Of a stretch of 64,000 nucleotides of DNA, positions 10,361 through 23,800 are shown piece after piece. Made by a program: the position numbers and the translations under genes. The notes below the pieces were generated by a model that was not told the DNA's origin, made no database searches, and worked only from the letters and a program-made list of their open reading frames with translations. This stretch comes from Notospermus geniculatus (lineage: Eukaryota; Nemertea; Pilidiophora; Heteronemertea; Lineidae), in NCBI GenBank assembly GCA_002633025.1, contig NMRB01001088.1, positions 134,209-198,208 on the forward strand, given 5' to 3'. Numbering within the stretch: position 1 is the first letter of the stretch; each line of letters starts with the position of its first letter.

Positions 10361-13300
10361 TACCACTATCAGGTTATCAACAAAGGCCAGTGAAATACCA
10401 GTCACACACAATGTTCTTTGCTTTTGGACATAGACGGTATACACGTGTAATGTCTATCAGATCCATCAGGCAATAAAGCAAGGACACTGTCGTGACAAAC
10501 TATCGCCGGTGAACGCATGATACGCCATGTAATCTACGATCCGCTAACAACGAGAAGCCATGTCCTGACATATCTCATCATTAACCGAGGACAGCTGGCC
10601 TGATGCTCTGAATCACCAAGCCTCATTTAAGGTAGAGATGGCGTCAGGGTTCAATCAGCTGGAACTGGGAGAATTCATGTCTATGCGTATAAACAAGATG
10701 GAAGATTTCCACAAAAGGTGACCAACCATGAAAAAAAATGTTGGAAGAATTCGACGACCTTCGAAGAACGATAACACATATCCAACAGTAGAGTAGGCCC
10801 CATCCTCGCACCCAGGGTCTTAACCCGCGCTCCCCTTCTCGCACTTGGTTCCGAGGGAGGGTACGACCGTAAATGAAATGGGAGTCTCAGCCTCGCCAAA
10901 ATGGTGTTTTTTCTTGGGGGAAAAAATCGTTTCACTCATTTCTCCACGTTCGAAAAGTGTTTACCTTTTCCTCAGGGTCCGGTATGTTCAATATTTGGGA
11001 TGCTACCCTTCAAACAAAAGATGGAAATAAGACCTCCCATCGTAAATACTGGTAATTAAGGAAACCTCGTCGATCTCTTCATTACGGCCTAATGGATGGG
11101 GCATTGATTTTATGGGGACGTCCACTGATCTATAATCAGGTTTAATCAAGATTTCCTGTGATGTATCCGATTCTCACAAAACTAATTGGAACCCTTTTCA
11201 GGATGCACGACCAGTTGTAACAGGGTATCGATTCTTTTGGGTGAAGTACGAGTATCTGAAGACGGTGACGAATCCCGGGTCATCCCACGAGAAAAACTCG
11301 AAAGGGGTTGGATTCTTCTTCTTTTTTTGTTTAGTCCAACGATTCTAAGAAGCTTTCCCTTCCTTTGAATGTTAGTCAAACAAAATTGATAGCCGGAGAA
11401 AGCTCTTGAGAGCTTTTCTTCGAATGGGCACATGGTACATGAGCAATACCGCAAATATAAGCAATTGGCCAATGAGAGTTCAGCAGTTAATTGGCCAATA
11501 CAAATGAAGCACACTGCAGGTGAAAAATCGGATACAGGATTTGACCGATCGAATGAACTGACCAACGAAAGTACGGCATATGCCTGGCCAATAACAGTAC
11601 CAATAAACAAACCAATGGGAACACGAATGAAGCAATAAATTGACCAATGAAAGCGAAGCATTGCCTGACCAATACCATTGCACAAAAACCAACGAAACAA
11701 GGAGAACAGCGTTAAATCACCGGTGACACCATATTGGACATTGATTCGTATGCTGTGATTACAAAAAGGAAAACGTACGATAGATGCCAATAACAAGAAA
11801 TGGATCACCCGACGAGAACAATCTATTTCTTACAGCGAGCGAGCTGGGTTTTATGAGAAAGATGCAAAGTAATCCTCCATCTTACCGCAGCTAATCTTAG
11901 CCAGATGGAACTGGAGATGGTCTGGTGACTGGCAATCAGGGCTAGCAGATCAGGCAAGGACACAAGATGAAAGCAACATCAGCGGGAAGAGGTGGCTTTG
12001 AGCCGGGAAAAGCTAGAGAACCTTAGTTGTCCCTGATTTGCACCTTTCATGAGATTTAACACACTCCATTCGGAGATGAAACTTCCGAACGCGACATCAT
12101 TAGCGTCAGACGTATAGTCTGTGATATACATGTACTTCAGCTAGCATGGAAGACCCAGTAACCTACAGCCTTTTGTTGGCTGAATGGACCGTGAAATCAG
12201 TCTTCACTATCAGTCATGCCTGCAAGCACAACTTATTTATTATATACGCGGCTTGACGATGGTTCCTTTCTAAGGTACTTCCAAGGGAATCAGTCTCCTC
12301 CTTCGCTAGTTAGGAACGATCCGAGTGAAAGAAATGTAATCAACGGGCAGACTTCCATCCACCGAACACTGGCCACTTGGCGTTTAATTCTTACACCCCA
12401 TTAACCGTTATAGCTTTTGCCGCCCGGCTGGCCATTAAGACATTAGCAAAGGCCGTGTATAGTTCCCTGTATAAAGGTGACCGGAGGCAGCCAGGAAATG
12501 GCCAAGATATATCGGGAGGGCCGGACACCACAAGATAAATGAACCGTGAAGTCAGTCTTTTTAAAGTCACATTGCCGACAGTACCGCACCCATGCCATCG
12601 AAAAACGCTTGCCGCGCAGCACGAGACACATTTCACCATGCACTGGCGAATGCAAAAACGTGGGAACCAATCAGAGCGCTTGTTACTCAGTACAACGATT
12701 ATTCTGATTGGCTTAGGGGAAAGGTCAGGGTTGGGGGTAACATCTGTCAGTTGCATCCGACAGCCATCTTACCTTGGCATGTCAATACACCATGTAGGCC
12801 AACGTGCTAAATCGCATTGCGCTAAGTCAAAAAGTACAGCACAAGGCGATAAGTCAATAAATGTGTGGAGCACGTACTAAATTACATCGGTGAAATCGAT
12901 AGGAGTATAACACGTGTCTACCTAGCGCTAAGTCAACACATGGTGAATATTGAAAAGAATCGAATGGAAAAATCAGCATGGATCAATCGTCTTTCTCATT
13001 TGACTTTCATATTTTCAGATATTAGAGTCACTAATCGAATGATATCCGACTCATCCAGCGTGTTCTCCTTATAAAAGCAACCTGCATGATAGCACCTTGC
13101 CTTTAATCATTGCCGCTAATACGATTTCAGACCAATCAAATCATGATTGGTATTGAATTAAACCTGCCACCTACTGATTGGATCTATCAGATCAATAAGT
13201 TTAGATGGCCATAAGAATCACGTGCAGGCCGTGCCTGATTAATCTGAGAAACGGTTGTATTCTTTAAAGGTCCAATCCATCTGAAATCTGTCCGATTTTC

Positions 13301-13450
13301 TTTGAGGTTTAATTTGGTGGCGTTATCTTCCTACAAATGATGAGCAACGAACAAACCAAGAGGCCGTGCGAAGGGAAACGGAAGTACTGTCTTCTGGAAC
13401 TTCCGGCAAGCACTGCAGGCTGATCTTTGTCCGGCAAGGAGCAAAAAGTA
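10361..13450. other. Non-coding stretch with a CCAAT-rich segment
   Basis: No supported gene. Between 11460 and 11690 there are about seven CCAAT motifs (GGCCAAT or ACCAAT) in a degenerate repeat with AATGAAGC-like spacers. This creates a 208-codon minus-strand open frame (11182-11808) full of IGQ triplets, which I do not regard as a gene. At 12672-12714, AACCAATCAGA faces its near complement TTCTGATTGG. Confidence 0.4.
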
Positions 13451-13626
13451 TGGCAGGAATCCAGCGTGGCGGGAATCAGGTGTGGCGGGAATTCGGCGTG
13501 GTGGGAATCAGGTGTGGCGGGAATTAGGTGTGGGGGAATCAGGTGTGGCGGGAATTAGGTGTGGGGAAATCAGGTGTGGCGGGAATCCAGCGTGGCGGAA
13601 ATCAGGTCTGGCGGGAATCCGGTGTC
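13451..13626. repeat. GC-rich minisatellite, ~16-bp period
   Basis: About eleven imperfect copies of GTGTGGCGGGAATCAG stand head to tail, varying mostly at the CAG/TAG/CGG end. The strand asymmetry (G-rich top strand) is strong. No coding role is apparent. Confidence 0.9.
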
Positions 13627-16600
13627 TGATGTCCCCCGAGTGTGGGAAATTTACACACCTACAAAACTTAGTGACGATAGGTCATACGAAAGAATTTTTA
13701 AAACACTGTTTCGCCTCGTCACCCGATGACCTTAAAAATCATGGCAGCTCTAAAAATTGAATAGCAGATTATAAGATTACTTCCTCTGAAATAAAACGCA
13801 TCCACCTCCAGCCACGAACCATGCATGATTGTTGATATAACACAGACAGAGCTTATTGGTTCAGTATTATCGCTTTATTGGAAACCAATTTCTTTTTATA
13901 CCCGGAGACATTCGGGGTAATGCACTTTGTGTATATGATAAAAATGGGCACATGGGCAAGGGATCTAAAGGTTGCTCATTACCGGCGGCTGGTTCTAAGT
14001 ACGTCAGTTTTCTTGATTACATAAAAGCCTCAGCCTGTCGGTTATATCTCTTTATTACACGATCTAATGATGGTAACATTGTCATCTCAGTATCTGCCGT
14101 CGTTCCTGAAGGCCGTGGTTGCAATATGGGCTCATTATCTTGTTAGCAAGCTATTATCCTGAGGAGGTAATTTTTCTCTCCGCCTTGCTTATCGCTGATG
14201 GCGTCAGGGTGAGATATGTCAGCGCTGTGTGCTTGTGAAATATATCACTGCATGAGGAGCGCGACACACCTCCTAATGAGGGAAGGGATGGGTATCATTA
14301 TCAGGACAATATTGTAGGCTGCAGCTTGGCGATGACCATGTCTCGAATTACGATTTCTTCGTCGTCGAGGTAGATCCTTCCTATAAATCAGTGGCTTGTT
14401 GTTGAACTATTCCCCCCATTTGACGTCATCGAAGGCGTTCACGAACAGCGGTCAACCGTAACTGCATTCTTTGAGTGGCCGCTTAAATGCTTTAGTCCCC
14501 TCATGCAACGGCATCATATCATCCTTCTCTCCGAGGCGACAGAGAAAGTCATCAGTCACTCGCTCGATTCAACGGACCACTATCAGGTTTTCTGCCGCAG
14601 CTTTACTATTGATGGCGACATCATTGGAGAAGGCAATCTCCGAAAAAAGCCTCTTTCCCTACGTAGACGCACTAGTGTCGCTGTAAACATCGACTCTGTC
14701 CAGACGACTCGATATACCCTTGAACGCGATAATTTCAGCCTGCCAGCTGCTTGTCTTCACATCAGATCTCAGGAGAAGTCCGGCTCTGATCAAACTGTAT
14801 ATAAAACGTATCGACAAGCAATTTAGGTCACATTTCCATTAAGTATGTATCGTGAAGGAAGGCACGATTGGACACCGTGACTGCTGATAACATCCATCAG
14901 GAATTGGCTGCTGACATATATGTGATGAATGATGGTCATTAATTCAAGGTCATATCAATTTGAGCGGGTTGTTTGATGTATAGATCGATCGCCAGGGATG
15001 CCTGGCCCCTTAGTCTATAATTGCCGTGTCACGTAGACCCAAGTCTGAATGGTGGTGTCGTCAACGCCAAAGTCTTAGAAACCTCACCAAGGTGGATGCA
15101 CCGAATTTGGACAACGACAGACATTCTTTCCATGCACTTCTGGATTCAGGACGATTCAGGACGCATCTGAAACCATTGGAGCACAAGCTAACTCAGACAC
15201 CGTAATCAAATTCATTCTCATCTTTCGGAGACAGCATCTCGACGTCGGCATACCTGCAGTACGGTGTTCGCGAAGTGCGTGAGAAAGGTCTGTCAACGAC
15301 CGCTTGAGTACCCTCTCATGCCTTGCCTCTAATGCAACTGGCCCATAATCCTGTCAAACCACCGTTAAGTACCTCAAGACATTGTCCGCGTTTCCTCTTG
15401 GCAACTCGTTCTCATTCCCTCCCTATCCCTTCATTTCCCTGTTACCAAGGGACGTCGACTTAATCAGGAGTTGATAACCAGACGAGAGCTGCTATAGTCA
15501 ACTCATGGTGTGGGCTTGACCGTGGTTGGTGCTTTCCGGTATAGGGACAAGTGGTGGTTGGTATAGCGCTTGAAGGAAAATGTCAAGAACGAAGGAAGGA
15601 ACGGATAGAGTACGAACAGGGTTACGGCTGTAAGTGAACACGAAATCATTCGGAGGCAAGCCTATAGGAGCTGAAGAATCATGTGTAGATTTGTCCGCCT
15701 GGTTCAGTGTACTAATAGGTTCATGGTCTGTGGATCTCTGGCTCTCCCAGGGCCTACATGCACCTATACCGCAAAATCGCGGCCCTATCGTTGCCGTACC
15801 GCGCTGCATCTTTGCGAATGCCTTACTTCAGTGATTCTGACTTGAGGTGCATTTCGTGTCACCACAATTTATTCCAATCTGGCTCGAAGCTGGCATCAGT
15901 CCAAGGGCCATCCCAGATTGAAACAACCCCATTTCATCCTTCATTGCTAATAGATACCATCCAACAAATATTTGTATATGATCAATATTATTTGACTTGT
16001 ATCATAGATAATGGATTGGCTCAGGCAATAGGATACGCGGTCGTATCCTCCTGTTGCATTATAAGCTGCCTTTCCAGTCGGGATTCGCTTGGTTACTGTC
16101 GCCCATCCGGGCCATCGGTCGCGGACTCGATGAATATTGAGGAGAATAATGATTTTATTGCCGTATATCCTCATATCTGTTGTCCGTGTGCCTGGCTCGG
16201 ATTATCTTGTCAATATGTTCGTTCCATATGAGATATCATCCAATAATTTGATCTGACAAAGAGATGACTTCGCTGAGTAGTTCGGTATTAGGGAAAATCC
16301 ACCAAATGCCCGCTCGGATTCGGACCAAAAGACGATATAACTGAGTTGCTAGATGAAAATCTGCCATTGTGTCTTCTTCTAAATACTATTAGCATCCTTC
16401 TTCCTTCACCAATTATCTCGATGTGTCACGACAGAGCTGAGTATCAAATTCCACTTCTGAACCTCGGATGTATCCCCCGTCATTCGGCAACTGGTGGGAT
16501 GTCACAGTCGAAAACGTCTGAAGGAGTTCTTCTATCTTGATTCCGCTTCGGTTGGAAAGACCTCATCTTAGTTTGACAGCAGTTGTTCCAACATTCAGTT

Positions 16601-16780
16601 AAGCTCGATTACCTCAGTTGATACAAACGATCCTGTTGGTTCAGTAATTGCCGACGGGATTATGCTGCTCAAATTAATTAGTCAAAAGGCGAAGGTACAT
16701 GTACACCATACCGAGTCCGTAATTATCAGACGGGTCGTTTGGCGCCTTTGAGACGCCGATATACATGTACAGTAGCCTGT
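13627..16780. other. Non-coding stretch, no gene identified
   Basis: Open frames up to about 157 codons occur (for example 15758-16231 on the plus strand) but have no recognisable domain and no convincing splice sites. I see no repeat array or RNA gene. Confidence 0.35.
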
Positions 16781-16784
16781 AGGG

Positions 16785-17880
16785 GTTTACAGGTCGACAT
16801 TGCGTCTTGAAGCAACTCGCGACAACTAGCTCTCCAGCAATGGAAGCAACTCGGAGTGACTGATCAGTTACCGATTTTGTCGACCTGAGCGCGCTTGCGT
16901 CTTCGAGCAACTGCCGGATCCGCTAGTTGCTTCGAGTTGCCCATGTTCTACTTTCGGCGACCATTGTGTTTCACAGGTCGGCGCTAGGCGTCGTTATGGA
17001 CGCACCAACCTGTGTCCGCACGAGCCGCATCACGCCGAATTTGGCGTAAAAAGTAATACGCGGACACATCACCGCCTCAACTCGGTAATCACGTGATCTA
17101 CTACGCCACGAAAGTAAATCCTATAAGAAAATAGCGTTATGAGGCTTATTTCTTGCAGACTTCGCAAATAGTTGACTGATTTTTTATTTCTGATGAGAAA
17201 TTGTCACAGACATGACATTGTTGAGAAGAAAAGGATGATATTCGAGTTATGACCACGGCAGCTATTCACTGTGTGTAGTGTACTGTAGTGTGACGACGCA
17301 CTAACGAACTGTCAGTGGCCAACATGACATATACAGCATATCTCACACAATATAGGCCTATGTATGTCATAATCATGACGGATAATGTGTTACCAACACA
17401 CGGAGACATCCTAGGTAGGCCTATTTTGAGAGATTCTGCAATTTTTCAACCTGAAGCGAGGAATCGCCCGCCATCTTGAAAATGCAGCAAGTAGTCCCAA
17501 TATGTCCCATGATGCCTTGCGCGCGCGGTGACAGGTCAGTGCGAGGTAGGAGCGCTACCTGTCGTGACAATGTTCGGCGGCTAGTTGTCTCCAGTTCCAC
17601 TCAGATCCGTCGACCTGCACCTGCTTGCGACTGATCAGTTGCTTGAACGTGGATATTTCATTGAAAATCACGTGACGTATACCGAAAAAGAAAATGGCGG
17701 CGGTGGAATCGACGGAGGGCATGGAAGACGCGCTATCGACATGAGCGTGCTGTTCGAGGTCACTGCCAGTTGCTCCGAGTTCCTCTCAATCGCTGAAATG
17801 TCGACCTGCGCGTGGTGGTTTTTTGATCTGCGACGGATCCGTCGAGTTGCTTCAAGACGCAAGGCCGGTCGACCTCTAAG
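16785..17880. mobile_element. Inverted-repeat-bounded element, ~1.1 kb
   Basis: The left end, near 16790, reads GGTCGAC and soon TGCGTCTTGAAGCAACTCG. The right end, near 17830-17876, is its reverse complement, CGAGTTGCTTCAAGACGCA and soon GTCGACC. The interior is GC-rich, with several more GAGTTGC/GCAACTC words and CACGTGA boxes. I could not define a target-site duplication. It is probably a non-autonomous DNA transposon; the superfamily is unknown. Confidence 0.5.
17466..17530 (-). promoter_or_regulatory. Promoter-like cluster: YY1-type and ZNF143/SBF-type motifs
   Basis: CCGCCATCTTG (17470-17480) matches the YY1 consensus and, on the minus strand, overlaps a start codon in good context (CAAGATGGCGG, ATG at 17474). 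Nearby CCCATGATGCCTTGCG matches the core of the ZNF143/SBF promoter motif. The minus-strand open frame is only 17 codons, though a CAG/GTTGAA junction could be a donor. The block lies inside the inverted-repeat element, so it may be a transposon-borne promoter. Confidence 0.35.
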
Positions 17881-20800
17881 TCCCTTACGTTTGGATCAAG
17901 GGGCGCATGTGCACTGTACGGCATTATTGATATTGCCACGGCTGTTTCTTCAGAGTCAAACATCACTGGCTGACCTTTGTCACGTGATTGTTGAATTCAA
18001 ATTTCACCATCGCAAACTTGACGTAGCCTCAATAACCGAGCCCCTCGATCGTGTCACTGAACACGGTTCTTCCATCTGCTAAAACGAGTCCTTCATATCA
18101 AAATTCGGTTCTGCATCCGGGTCACTGATCGTCGTCTGCTCCTATCATCAATAAACAATTCGCTCAGGCACAGACTGGCCATCAGGATGCTCGGCCTGGC
18201 AAACATCAAAGATCCTCCCAAGCGTACCCCTGATCAATAATTCTCTATACCCTGGTGTTACTTCGGGAAGCGTCTTCCAGTCAGCTTCGAGTGTTTACCA
18301 GCATCTTGGAACAGACGCCGAGATGGGTCTCCATTTTTCATGTAATCTCCAAATACTACGCTTAGAATCGTTCGACTCGGCAGAAACTTCAAGCGAACGA
18401 CTCATGATATAATTACCAGTAGGTATTATAGTGCCGCGGGTGAAAAGTTCGAAGAGGTTTCTGAATCTGAGCGCTTCGCTCAATTTTTTATATGTTGTGC
18501 AGCAGCGTGGGCGAAAGACGAGCAGAAATCTCAATCACGAGATATTGATGGATGGGCTTTCCGGAGATGGGATTCCGCGGGTCAATGAGAATCGATCAGT
18601 TATCACATACCCTGCCTGGAAATCCAATGCATACCTCATTCACAATGGAAATACATTAGCGACAATCTCTTTGTTCCCTGCAATATTTCATGCACCGATG
18701 CAGTTTTTACTAACGGTACTCAAACCGTGTGACATCTTCAGACGAATTTTGCGATGAACGAACCCGTCTTACGGAAAATACATGCAAATCCTAGGAGAAA
18801 GGTTGTAGCGACTATTTCTTCCCTGATTAACGTTTTGATATACGATTATGCTAATGCATGGGGAAAAATCTGAACCTGCATCGCGAAAGAACACGTTGTC
18901 AATGGAAGCTAGGAAAGCCAATCTAGAAAGAGGGACCAATCAATCCTGAAGACAGCGGTAAAAATATTTGACGCAAAACACCGCTTCTCTGTCTCTATAA
19001 GCGAAAGATACAACGTTTGCATTCAGACTGAAAGCGAAAAGTCCGATCATCCACGGTAACTCCCGATACACTGGCAGGACGAGGCTCGACCCTCCCAGGT
19101 GAAAATCTGAAAATCATGTCAAAGAGCGTATTCCCTTTCTATCAATCGAATAGAAAATGTTGTCATCAATTCTACCAATTCAGTCGCCTCTGGAACTGCC
19201 AGTGTGACAGGAATCAAAGTCCACCAGGAATCTAAGCCCGGTTTTGTTGTTCAACACTTCTTGGAATAAGTTCTAGCTCAGCGAGTTTTCACAACTTTTG
19301 CATGTTGCTTAATCACTGACAAGTGAACTGGCCAGTTCTGGAACTTGTTCTGAAAGGTCTCAACCAGGGATTTAGGATGGTGATAAAAACCATCGTGCAA
19401 TTATCTGACCCCTCCTCCCCCAGGCAAAGTTTAAAACGGGTGCAGGAGCTACCTGTTGGGCCTACGACGTATTCTTGCCTTTTTTTGGTATCGGTAACAA
19501 CGGAAACTTAAAACTTTCCGCGAAATACAGTCCCAGTGTTCTCCGCAGGATCTCTTAAGGTACGGGTGGTAGCCTTGAAATTCCAGGTTTTTTCAGTACT
19601 TTGCAAATTATGATAGGGTGGTCACCAATTTAAGGTAGGGGGTGTAATAGAAAACCATTACACAATTGGACTGCAAGGTAGGGTGGCTATACTTCTAAGG
19701 TAGGGTGGTAACATGCCGGGTAGGTGGGCCACCCTTACAAAAAGCCATGCGGAGAACACTGCAGTCCATCTCCTCGCGCTGTGGCCAGGGATACACCCAC
19801 TCCACCGGCAGTTCAGATGGCGTTTGCACCTGCCAGTAATCATCGGCAGGGCTTGGCCACAGTCCGGACTTGCCGCCATCAGAAAATCAAGGAACCTGGA
19901 GGGAAATGTAGCCAGCCGGCCAGCTGTTCCAGAAAGACAAATGATCAACGAACAGGCGAAGGAACGGAAGAGTTTTCATTCGCATAAGCGAAAAAAAGCA
20001 CCAGCAACTATCAAAACCGCAGACAACAGCTCATAAATACTGCACTTAACGTAATCATCAGACATTAATGCAATATTTCGTCCGGTGGCACCTGCTCGTT
20101 ACTTCTGGCGCCGCAAAGAAAATGTTCCTGAACCAGTTTTTCCCCTTCATAAGATGCTCATTGCCAGCAACCAATGACTACCTTGGGCTGGTTATCCACC
20201 TTTATAACGACTGTTGGTCTATCATTATGGTAAAACGCTGACAACCGTTTTGCCATCACTAATTGTGCCTTTATTTGCTGTCAGCATACGTTGACAGATT
20301 AATTCGGTTCTCTGTTTCGTCGGGGGATGTGCAAGGAAAGTAACTACCTATGCTGTCCTATAGTAAACGATTATCAGATCAGGTTTGGTCACGTGAAGAC
20401 AGCATCACGTCCCTAGCAATTTAAGGCTTGTGAGAGAAGGCTACAGACCGTCATAATTTTTTTTTCAATGCTCATCGAGACTTATTGCGAGCACGGAAAG
20501 ATGAATGTTAGTTGTACTGGAACAAGTGGTATTAGTCCGAACACAGTTCATCTTCCCCAAACAGAAGGGGAAACAAGAGAAGAGGCACATGTATGTCCTG
20601 TTGGAGACGGAATTGTTTCATTCAAAGACAAGGAACGGACCACATACAAATGGGGGAAGAAAAGGTTCGTGCAGGAAGCGAACAAAAAGTAGTGAGGATT
20701 TTTCTGTGGTGATACTCACCCAATACTGTTGTGGTTGTATCCAGCAGTTTCGATGATTGTTCTTCTTCGTATATCTTGTGGACTAGAAATGATCCTCCCC

Positions 20801-23800
20801 CTAGCTCGATCCCAGAGAGACGCCTGTAAGAGATAAAAAGCACATCGGTTCATCACTTGAATACTGATATTGCAATATCTGAATACATTACTCCTTGTCG
20901 ATGGATATCTATGTAACAGCTGCAAACGATGTGCTTTCGATCAAACGTAGGCATCTGTCCTTGGAAATCCGTCATTTCTTCGCATGTTGAAATATTTCGA
21001 GATTCTCATCGTAGGAATCCGACATTAAAGCCCTTGACGGCCTCGTTTCGATGTGGCAGTAATGTTACAGCCTGGATAAAATGGAGGTTTCGATGACGAT
21101 GACTGATGAAAGACGTTTGAAAGGCGTCCTAAATCAGTGGTCCTTCAATGTCGCAGTCTTCCTTATGTCTATCTTTATCTGTAGGATGAGACAAGTCTAG
21201 CGGCTAAATGTTTCACATGGGAAGAGTTTGACAATGGAGTCCTACTCTGGCAGGACGCATCTTTACCTTCTGAATCATCGAAACAGCTCTTTGCACTGAG
21301 TACCTGTTGAATGTCAACAGACAGCATGCTACAAAAGCGTTCCAATTCATTAGAAAATACCCTCGGCGTTTTCCCTGGGAAACAAAGGGAGCTTGTAATT
21401 ACGATTGCCGGTTTATACAACTGTATTTGATATTTGATCTGGATAATGGTGTTTGACTTCCAGTAGATAGATCTGTTTAGGTAGCAATGGCTCTCATGGA
21501 CCCATGGTAACACAGACCAATCCAGTTTATTTCAACCATTATCAAAAAATATGCTGTTTGTATTCTCTGTCCACTACAAATGGTACAGTGAAGGACCACT
21601 GGGAAATTGCGTGGGATTTTTAGCGCTTTTTTCACAAGAAGAAAATGGATACGATCTGAATGCGAGCGTATGAAACGAATGAATGATTCACGCAGTATTA
21701 TTTGGAGTATGTGGTCCAACCGGTACAAGTATTGTTTCGTGAATTATGCATTTTTGCCTGTCATTCCTCTGAGCACAATACACAGACGTTATACAGAAAA
21801 CTGGGACTGACGCAAGAAACTACATCCCTCTCCTCATCAATCAAGGCATTCTACCTTCTATCAGACCCGATCTTTCCATGACGAATCTCTGTAGGGAACG
21901 TTCCTTGCCTTGATTTGATTGGTCGTTGATAACGTTAGGATCTATCTCTTGCCCAATCAGTTTACGCGTAAGGTTTCCTTTATCTACAAAAAGATGGAGC
22001 GCCTCAAAGGGAAATTCCTTAAGATTTTTCCATGGTTTTATTCTTTTCGTGGCCATTCATGGTTGCTCGTCAAAAAAAGGACTGAGACAGTTACTACGTT
22101 TTTTGCAGCGTTAACGGTCAGTAGTTGACAATCAGTATCATGTGTCGCATTCATTGATTGTTTGTTTTCTTCGATGCCTTAAGGGAGAGTGAACAACAAC
22201 TTGAAACATCAACAACATGAAAGAATTTGTACCAAACGCTTTACACAAAGCTTTACGTAGAAATCATATGAATTGGCTCTTTTTAGGCTGTGTCCCGTAA
22301 CTGTACCTGTCTGTCCTTAACTTCATTCATTAACGGTCGCACTGGTCATGATCGATTAATTTCCATTACTGGCCTTTAGATCTTCAATTATCGACGTCAG
22401 ATCAGGTTTGCTAAAGGACCGACCGATTGGTACTCACAGTAATAATTTCTCCGGTGAATGTTTTTTCTTACTTCATCATTCGTGCTATTGTTCATGGATG
22501 GCTCATTTTAATCGCAGGAGCGGAAAATAAAGGAACGAAATTTGTAACCGAAGGTCTCTGATTATGTTTGCGTGAATCTGACGTGGGCGGTGAAATCTAA
22601 TAGAAGATGGCAAGGATAGAATAAGAGAATGAGAGGGGGCCGCTAGAGAGCCATCCACTATTCATTAAATGATCTCAATTAACTCTACACAGATAAGTAT
22701 GTAACCTCTAGTATGTCCCCAGCATTGCGAAAATGTGAATCGGCCATTACATGCGTTACTAGTATTCTATTTTATCTTCCTTCTCTTTTTTACCAAAGAA
22801 TAGAATAGAATTGGTAAATTCGATATATCGATCAGTGCGATGACCTGCCATATGCCTTTTGTTGTTGAAAAGCAAGAGAAAATTCATGATGCCGGGGGTG
22901 TTATTCGGTTGACTGCCATCGACCCGAGATGACGTTGACTCCCAACAGTGCCATGCAGTTGCAGAGGAGAGAGCCATGAAATCAAACAAGGGAGTAGAAC
23001 TAAAGAATCGTACAAGTAGGAGACTTAGTGACATCACAATATGCCAAAAGCCACACAGAAGGTGAGCACGGAGACGAGTTATTCATAAAGCGGCTTCAAA
23101 TGCCAGACGTCTTAGAACAATCATACGAGTCTTTATCACCATCACCCGAGGCTTATTTTTTCTCAGATAAAAAACAGTGCGGTAGAAATATAATACGTAA
23201 GAGAACTGTCGCTAGATTGTTGCCAAATGAGAGGAACTCTCACCGGATTTGTCAAGTGAAGCCAGCAGATTTCGGAAGAGGATGGAAGTGTCTCGAATGA
23301 GCGGAACTGATAGCAGATTTCTGGGCGAGGGAACCGTAAGCAGATTTTTAAGAAAAGAGGGAAACTGTCAGTCGAACCCCTCAATTTGCGTTTAACATTT
23401 GTGGGTGCCCTCGGTGTAACATTGCAGACTACTATCTGTCCAGCTCATCGACGTTCGCCATCCCGTGCTATTTCTCATTCTCTCTAACCTTTACTTGAAT
23501 TGGGATTGACGCGTGGGCTGCAAACTAGGTGAACGGTGGAATTACCACCGCCAATTTCCCAGTCTCAATATCCTCGTAGTTTAATCTCGACGGACGCTGC
23601 GGGCATAAACGTTTCATCGAGAGAAGCGCTAAATCTGCAACAAAACTTGCGCATCTACGGGGGCGACAAACAGATTAATAAGAACGCAAAATAAGGATGA
23701 ATGATCGCCTTTCGAGGCAAGTAGACAGTCCTAATGGCTTTCTTAAAGAACTTCCAAGAAAGCGGGACTTGGGAACACTTATTCACGTTTTGCCGGATCA

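Noticed and set aside
11182-11808. 208-codon minus-strand open frame
   Set aside because: Composition is dominated by translations of the repeated CCAAT words, with no domain and no support from splice or start context.
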